In this document: positions 57,733 through 64,000 of the stretch, in pieces
Position numbering within the stretch: the stretch's first letter is position 1
Layout of the letters: each line of letters opens with the position of its first letter
Source of the DNA: Phoronis australis
Lineage: Eukaryota; Phoronida; Phoronidae
Direction: 5' to 3'
Assembly: GCA_002633005.1 (NCBI GenBank)
Contig: NMRA01000055.1
Location: 733,881-797,880 of the forward strand
Length of the DNA: 64,000 nucleotides
Translations under genes and position numbers: made by a program
Notes under the pieces: generated by a model
Database searches by the model: none
Told to the model about the DNA's origin: nothing
Seen by the model: the letters and a program-made list of their open reading frames with translations, nothing else

Positions 57733-57802
57733 AATTGTTACATTTTGAGAACTAGTTCGATGCCTGTTATTCAGTGGGGAAAACTGCATGCGTGGTTCTC
57801 GG
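57733..57802 (+). mobile_element. Palindromic GAGAACCAGTTT element, copy E (interrupted)
   Basis: CATTTTGAGAACTAGTTCGA with loop TGCCTGTTATTCAGTGGGGA and right arm AAACTG, then a short insertion and GTGGTTCTCGG. The right arm is broken, so pairing is poorer than in copies A, C and D. Confidence 0.65.
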
Positions 57803-58375
57803 ATTCGTATAAAACTTTCAGATACTATGCTTTATGCATCGTTCCCCAAAATGCTATTAGGAATTGATCCACTTTTGCATAAGGGCCTATCAAAATGTAG
57901 GACTTATATGATTTTCACGAAGAAAGTCAAAAGTTGTATAAAACGAAAATGAAACTCTAGATAACAGGCTTTGTGAGATTTCGTCTTGAAAAAGAAATTA
58001 GGTCGTGTTATTGAAATCCTTTGTTGTTATCAGTGATATTCGACTAAATACACAGGCTTGTGGCTTTCGTGGATAAGATCTACATACCAGTATATTACCT
58101 TAAGGTCACAGTATCTACCAGCTATCATGTTTATTACCTCTTTGTTAAAGACTCAAGTGTGGCTTAATGGTTGTGCATAACACACAGGTACATAAAGTTA
58201 TGTAGGACCCTAGAAAAACATCCAATTTTAGCGGACTTTGGAACATAGTATCTCGAAAATGGATTCACATGACACTTTCGGATGCTATGCTTTACACTGT
58301 TAGGAATTGTTTTTAAAATTTCCAATTTTGCCCGAGGGATTATCAAAAAAAATTCATAAAAATCATATTCATTTA
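57795..58375 (+). repeat. Two tandem-orientated copies of the 38235 dispersed repeat
   Basis: Copy one (57795-57925) has CTTTCAGATACTATGCTTTA, ATTAGGAATTGATCC and GGGCCTATCAAAA. Copy two (58240-58375) has CTTTCGGATGCTATGCTTTA, TTAGGAATTG and GGGATTATCAAAA. Both share text with the minus-strand copy in the SLC35B3 intron. Confidence 0.6.
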
Positions 58376-60352
58376 AGTCTAAATCACATAAAATGAAATT
58401 TAGAAAACTGTAACAGCATTTTTGATCCTGTTTTTTTGCTACCTATGTACCTTTATTTTTCTATATTCTCCTAAGAAAGAATATTTTACATGACGTAATT
58501 AGTGGCAGATTGGCATATGTACAGTTTTTCTAATTTCAGAAAATACATAATTTTTCCGACTTAAATTCCATAGTTTTGCAGATATTTGTACATACAGGCT
58601 TGACAATAAATACTATATGACCTCAAATGCACTGCTGAACACTTCCTTGTTTACAACTCTCTGGTGTTGCGTCTTGTCTATAGCAAGCTAGGTGTGTACT
58701 TTAACTCACTACAGGTGAAACTGTGTTGGATTGTTTAGATTCAGGGCTCATAATTTAATAGATACATTTGACATTAGAAATATCTGAAATATCATAGGTA
58801 TGTATTTATTATTTATTATAGTGACATGGATATATACACAGAATACAATATAAAAACAAAATTAATATACTTTACATGCAGCACATTCCCGTCCTCTTGG
58901 CCTTATAAGTCACCTGAGTACCAATTAACACCCAAATGGTTACACACAATATAGGTAGTTCCTGTGACAATCTACTGCCCTAATCGAAAACCTCGCAAGA
59001 GCTTCTGTATAATTTAGAAACAAGTCTAGAAGGGAGCGTTCGCTTGGAAACTCAATTCTTCAACTATCTGTTGCAAAGGAAAATAACTAAATTTGGATCG
59101 AAAAATACAAAAAGGTGAATTTTGGTCATTATTTTTGTGCGGAATTTGTGAGATTTTACTGTTCTTGGAAGAGTTCTGAACATTTTTAGCAATGCAATGA
59201 ACTTGTGAAAAATGAATTATAACAGTTTACTGGACACTATTATTTTTTTTTTGAATGCAGGGCAACGTTACCCATACCTCAGACGTAGGACTTTTTAGTC
59301 AAGGAAATACCATGGACTATTTTTATGGAAACTCAAGTCATATTTAAGGAATTTATGAACATTATACCCGGTAATCTAGGTTAATGTTATTGTCACATCT
59401 GGCATGATTTCTAGGTTGAAAAAGCAATGACTACTGGAGCATGGACAACACGGAAATATCCTACTTTAATTCTTCACCTATTCAAGCACACAATATGGTG
59501 GACAAGTGAATTTTTATTTTTCAAATTTTTTAACAAAAATAAATATTAAGGAAAATTTCAGTCTATCGTCATCTTGGTTTGTTGTGTGTAGATGTCATAA
59601 ATAGAGTTTCTAATATTTGCATTAAGTATTAAATCTGCCTTAATAGAAAAATAAAAAAATTGGCATTTTTTTTGCAAAATAAGTGGAGAATTATCGTAAT
59701 ACATAGTAAAACTCGTGAGTTGTACCATTTAGCCTAAACACTGAAAATTTGGTTTACAAGGAATTGAATCATTTTTCATAATTTGCATTCAGAAACCTGG
59801 CCTGATTCCAAAGTACATTCATCGTGCATTGTCAATAGACAAAGTTCTACAAGAACTGCTAGCACCAACAGCCCACACTGTCAAGATGGCTGAAAAAAAT
59901 TGCCGAAGTCATCATTTTTTCTAGCTTTTAACCGATTCATGAAACACGCGTGACTTGCAGCGTGTACGATGTAGGGAAACAACATTTACTTAAGTTCCCA
60001 TTGTATGTCAATATGTCAATCTCAATACGGCGTGGAAATTATGTTGCAAACATTTAATTCCCGTCAGCATGCCATCTGTTGGCCACATCAAGTGGCCTAA
60101 GTGCTTATTGTTTGTACAAAAGTGATCAGACGTTGAAAAATTGAAAAACGACCATTTTGGCAATTAACCTTGTGCAAAGTAAGTGAGGAATTACTGATAG
60201 GTGCAAAATTTATAGGCGCATAACAGGATTCAACAGGTAAGTATGCAGGCGTTCAAGAGATTTGGCGTGAAATTGTAAAATGACTTTGACATGCCGTTAT
60301 TGTGAACAAAATTTGCTTAACCCAATAGGTGTGTCCTGCTTTTATATTTCAG
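58376..60352. other. Non-coding, probably upstream intron of the adaptor gene
   Basis: AT-rich sequence without an exon signal up to the acceptor at 60352. No repeat family stood out beyond simple A/T runs. Confidence 0.45.
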
Positions 60353-62654
60353 GATGTGGCAGTAAGCAAATTACGTGACATATTTGAGAAACGCCAGAGC
60401 TGCATCATGCCTATGCCAGACCGGGAGAAACCCGGAAAGTTGCCCCCTAAACCTATTGTTGGATTGAAGCCCGCTGTTGCTGCGAAACCTGCGGGGAAAG
60501 TCCCTCCAAGACTTGAAAAAGTCCTTTCACCGAGTGAGGAAGCACCTGAAATTCCTGCTCGCAATGAGGGAAATGTTGCTAAGCGACTTGGGTCTGTGAA
60601 GTCACCCTTGTTTCCAGATGGACCACAAATAAATCTACAAGATATACGGCAAAACCTGAAGAAATTGAATCATGTGGAACGCAAGTCAGTGTCTGTGCTG
60701 ACTGCAAACTTTGAGTGCAAAAATGAATCTGCTCAAGTGAAGACAACACCACCTTTCAAAAAACTCAGAAATATTGATGAAAACAAAAATGGCGGAGAAG
60801 AGAACAAAAACGTTGCAAGTAATGACAGTAGTAAGATGATTGATTCGAGTGCAGAGGATGCTGACGTTTGTTCACCACTCCGTACCCCTCCACCACCGAA
60901 AACTAAACCCAAACCCGTACCACCTTCAAGAAAAGACAGCCTCAGTCACGAGGAAGCAGATGAAATAATAGAGATCAACAACATAAAATACAAGAAGTGT
61001 CATTTACCAGCTTCTTTGGGGGATGCTCCGGAAAAACCTGCCAAGCCACCGAATGCTGTTTTATCAAGAACAAACAGTGCTCATGTGCAGCGGCGACTGC
61101 CAAGTTTACCTCCTGGTGCGTTATTTTTTCTGTCATCACCCTTTTACTTACTTCAGCTCAGCATAACGAAAAATTCAATGACTCTGAATAATTTATTTTT
61201 CACCTTTAGGTCAATTTATTTGGCTTCATGGCTTTTTAACGTCGTCAAAACTTGTTTTTCTACATGTTTCGTTAAATCTCGTACAACTGGGAGCCATTTT
61301 GTTTAGACTTAAGCTTTTCCAACAGTACTTAACCGCCATGTATGTCTTTGATCCAGATTGTTTTACATGTTCCCATCTTTAATAAATTAATCAAAGTTAA
61401 TGAGTAATTCTGCATAATTTTTTCCTGTAATGTGATAATCCTTTCAGCAAAAAAGATTTGATTAGGTCAGGAGCATTGATGGTATGTGGGACCTCATAAA
61501 CATGTCAGAGTTTTCAGCCAAATATCAGCAAAACTAATGAAAATAAAATTGGTGTATTGTTCTGATAATGCTTTAGCGATCAAAGCAAAATGTTGTACAT
61601 GAAAATCTGCTTAGTTGCACTGATTTTTAAATTTCTTTCTTTGACTTGACCAAAGTCTTATATAATTTGCTGTCGACATACCTTTCTTTTTTTGCTAAAT
61701 TTTTAAAAGATTGTAAAAAGTTGACAAGGCTTTCTTCTTTCAGAAAATACATTGTTGTGAGTTAAAATTAATACTTTTCTAGATATTGGGCCAAACGCAG
61801 ACTTGTTGATAAGGTCCTAAGGTCCTACACAACCTTGACATAGCTTTTGGTGATAATTAAAAGTATGTTGAATCCAAAGTTTAGAAACCTTAGAATTAAT
61901 TTCTCGACAAATATTTTCAGGTGGCAGAAGTAACCAAGCTGTGTCGCTAATGTAAGTGATTGAATATTTTAAGTGTCAGTGTCATTGTATGAAAACTGAC
62001 AATTTTTGGACATATTCTACGGCGCGTACTTGTATTTCCAAACTAGTGAGATCACGTGCTTGATTTGTAATGATGCATGGCAATATTTTACGAAGATGTG
62101 CATGATCCCACTAAACTCACAAAAGACTAGCCTTAGTGATTCAAGCTACTATAAGGTACTGGACATGCTCGCAAAGGGAGTGAGAAACACCATCACACAG
62201 TATGTGATGCAGGGTGGAGAAACAATTCACTGTTCGGATCATCTTCTGAATGTAATGGGCAGACCTTTGAAACAATGGATGGATATCAAGTCACGACTTG
62301 ACTCCCATTATTAAAAAATAATCAAATTATGATTCATGTCACGTGTATGGTTTTGTAGCTTAAAAAGGGTGGATGTCACGGCGATTTTTGTTGAGTTTAA
62401 AATTAGAAATCGCATCATGACATCACTATTGGTTGAGAGTTATGATTCTCTTGCATGGAACGCTCGCTATCAACTGCTTCTGTGATGACATAGCTCAGTT
62501 TTCACGGCCATCCCATTTCTGCACCACTCTAGAGAACCGACACCGGAATCTGAAGAAGAAGAAGAAGTTTATGATGACAATGTGGAACCTCCCCCTGACG
62601 TACCCCAGCGGCCGTCTGAAAGAACGAGAATGCTACCTTCAGAGCCTGAAGAAG
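60353..62654 (+). CDS. Proline-rich, tyrosine-motif adaptor-like protein, partial (three exons)
   Basis: Exons 60353-61115 (763 nt), 61921-61951 (31-nt microexon) and 62533-62654 join in frame with AG/GT borders; the last donor is GTGATT. The protein is low-complexity and proline/lysine-rich: LPPKPIVGLKPAVAAKPAG, RTPPPPKTKPKPVPPSRKDS and EKPAKPPNAV are typical SH3-binding text. A run of five Glu then VYDDNVEPPPDVPQRP resembles the acidic tyrosine motifs of FYB/ADAP or SLP-76-type adaptors, which recruit SH2 proteins when phosphorylated. RTNSAHVQRRLPSLPP also fits a 14-3-3/SH3-style linker. It starts with an internal exon (VAVSKLRDIFEKRQS). No SH2, SH3 or SAM domain is inside the window, so family assignment is a guess; the coding status is firmer, from length, codon structure and phase. 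The gene is open on both sides. Confidence 0.7.
62552..62567 (+). repeat. GAA trinucleotide tract within coding exon
   Basis: About five GAA units encode the five Glu just before VYDDN. This is a potentially length-variable acidic tract next to a candidate phosphotyrosine. Confidence 0.8.
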
Positions 62655-64000
62655 GTGATTAGCTAGAAGTCGAGTGTATAGCAATGATATGCTAAGTTCA
62701 CGATTTGTCCTTTAGTTTGCACTTTTATCAATGATAATTAGTCTTGCATGATGAGGAGATTGTGCGACTGATTAATATCAAATGAATGTGGTACCATATG
62801 TAGGCTGTTGTACAATCATTTTATCCCTCACGGTGTAGTTGCTGCATGAAAACTCTGGGACACGAATTTAGTTGACATAAAGATAGTAACACTAGGACCT
62901 ACATATGTGCACCAATTGAAGACACAAATTAACTTTAATGGTGTATCAACTTGGAAGCAATTTTGAGAATTTGTGAGAAAAAATACTAAAGAAGTTATTT
63001 ATCTTCTCGTAAAGAAAATAGTTTTTTATTATCTGAAATTGAGTACTTTTACCACATTTTACTTGATTTTTGTTAACTTTTGATTTTGACATCAAAAAGT
63101 AAGTTTACTTTACCATTATTGTGTGAGCAAGAATTTAACCCATTAAACGGTAATGTGACTGCCATGAAAAAGGCGTGATGGTTTGAGATAGACATTGCTC
63201 TCATGCATTCACTCTTCTAGATTTCATGTTTTCACCATTTATTGTGGCGTTGTCAAGGAAACAGAACCTCATCAAGTGTTCATGTGACCATGTCATGATT
63301 CAGTAATGCATAAAAGTATCCCAGTTAACACCCAGAAAGTTGGATTTGACAGAATTAGAAAAAAAATTAAAATTGGGTGAATCAGATAAGTCCAATGTAA
63401 CCGTAACCAAACATAGACATTTAAAATGCATTTTTTTATTTATTTAGTTGTCTTGATGTAATTAAAGGTTTAAGTGATTATACCTTTAGTATGATCTCCG
63501 ACGCTGGAATATTTTAAACAGATAATAATGAGCATATTAAAGTAAACAGCTGTAGAATAATTTCAACTAATAAAAAGTAAGGGGTGTTCCAGCAAAATCT
63601 GTATGGGAGGGGGGGAAGGCACTTTTATTTCGTACCCACCACCCATATTTTTAATTTATTTCTCCAACCCATGACCCATAATTTTTTAATTATTTTTAAT
63701 ACGTTAAAATATAAAATCCAACACTTGCAAACAAATTGCCTCCAGGAGAACCTGTTAAGAACTTTGATGATTGACAGACAAGAACTAGTTGTCTTGTCCA
63801 ATATTGTCAAAAACTAAAGTAGCCTGTGAGCAATACTTTTGGCAGCCACCAGGTGTCTCTGCTCACCATGTGTCTATAATTTCAATGAACATTTTTTCAA
63901 TTATAAGGATCTATGAATCTCAAACTGTTTCCACAAACTCTTCTATACTTCTATGTCAAGTGAATATTGGAACTTGTTTATCTTACTCCTCATACTTTTT
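62655..64000. other. Non-coding, probable intron of the adaptor gene with MITE fragment
   Basis: No further exon is recognised before the window ends. At 63581-63720 lies the left part of the GGGCTGTTCCAG MITE (here GGGGTGTTCCAGCAAAATC), nearly identical to the left half of the copy at 25258. Its right half and right terminal repeat are missing. Confidence 0.55.

Noticed and set aside
62006-62314. 102-codon frame between adaptor exons 2 and 3
   Set aside because: It lies in the intron, is not in phase with the flanking exons and has no recognised family. It might be a retroelement scrap, but this cannot be shown.

Overview
This window is intron-rich, AT-rich animal nuclear DNA. All coding sequence is in short exons with GT-AG introns, and the non-coding DNA is full of short dispersed repeats. 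The protein families (an FRK-type Src-family kinase, THOC1 with a death domain, SLC35B3) are metazoan. The compact introns, tRNA-derived SINEs and many small inverted-repeat elements suggest an invertebrate deuterostome such as a cephalochordate. That placement is inference, because no species-specific marker was recognised.

Layout. (1) 2968-10678, plus strand: seven exons of an FRK-like Src-family tyrosine kinase, from the start of SH2 to the stop codon. The SH3 exon is not seen in the first 2.9 kb and probably lies upstream. (2) 15910-31610, minus strand: a complete THOC1 gene, 19 coding exons and 666 codons, joined in frame without gaps. It is tail-to-tail with the kinase. (3) 33534-39881, plus strand: SLC35B3, a PAPS transporter, nine coding exons and 371 codons, head-to-head with THOC1 across about 1.9 kb. 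(4) 39882-60352: about 20 kb with no recognisable exon, holding many repeats, an assembly gap at 48059-48194 and one candidate TATA promoter near 46.43 kb. (5) 60353-62654, plus strand: three exons of a proline-rich adaptor with a tyrosine motif (FYB/SLP-76-like style, tentative), open at both ends.

The genes look like ordinary single-copy cellular genes: signalling kinase, mRNA export factor, Golgi nucleotide-sulfate transporter and adaptor. They do not form a functional cluster, although an adaptor of this style could be a substrate of such a kinase.

The most unusual signal is structural. In two neighbouring genes a short tandem repeat straddles a coding boundary. In the kinase, four identical 39-bp copies each contain the catalytic-lysine codons plus the 5' splice site. 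In SLC35B3, three diverged 44-bp copies each contain the putative 3' splice site and exon start, or alternatively repeated upstream start codons. In both cases only one copy gives an open frame. The window also holds several apparently separate families of short inverted-repeat elements with multiple copies, a near-perfect 39-bp-arm hairpin in an SLC35B3 intron, and a decayed tandem array at 55.5-56.0 kb.
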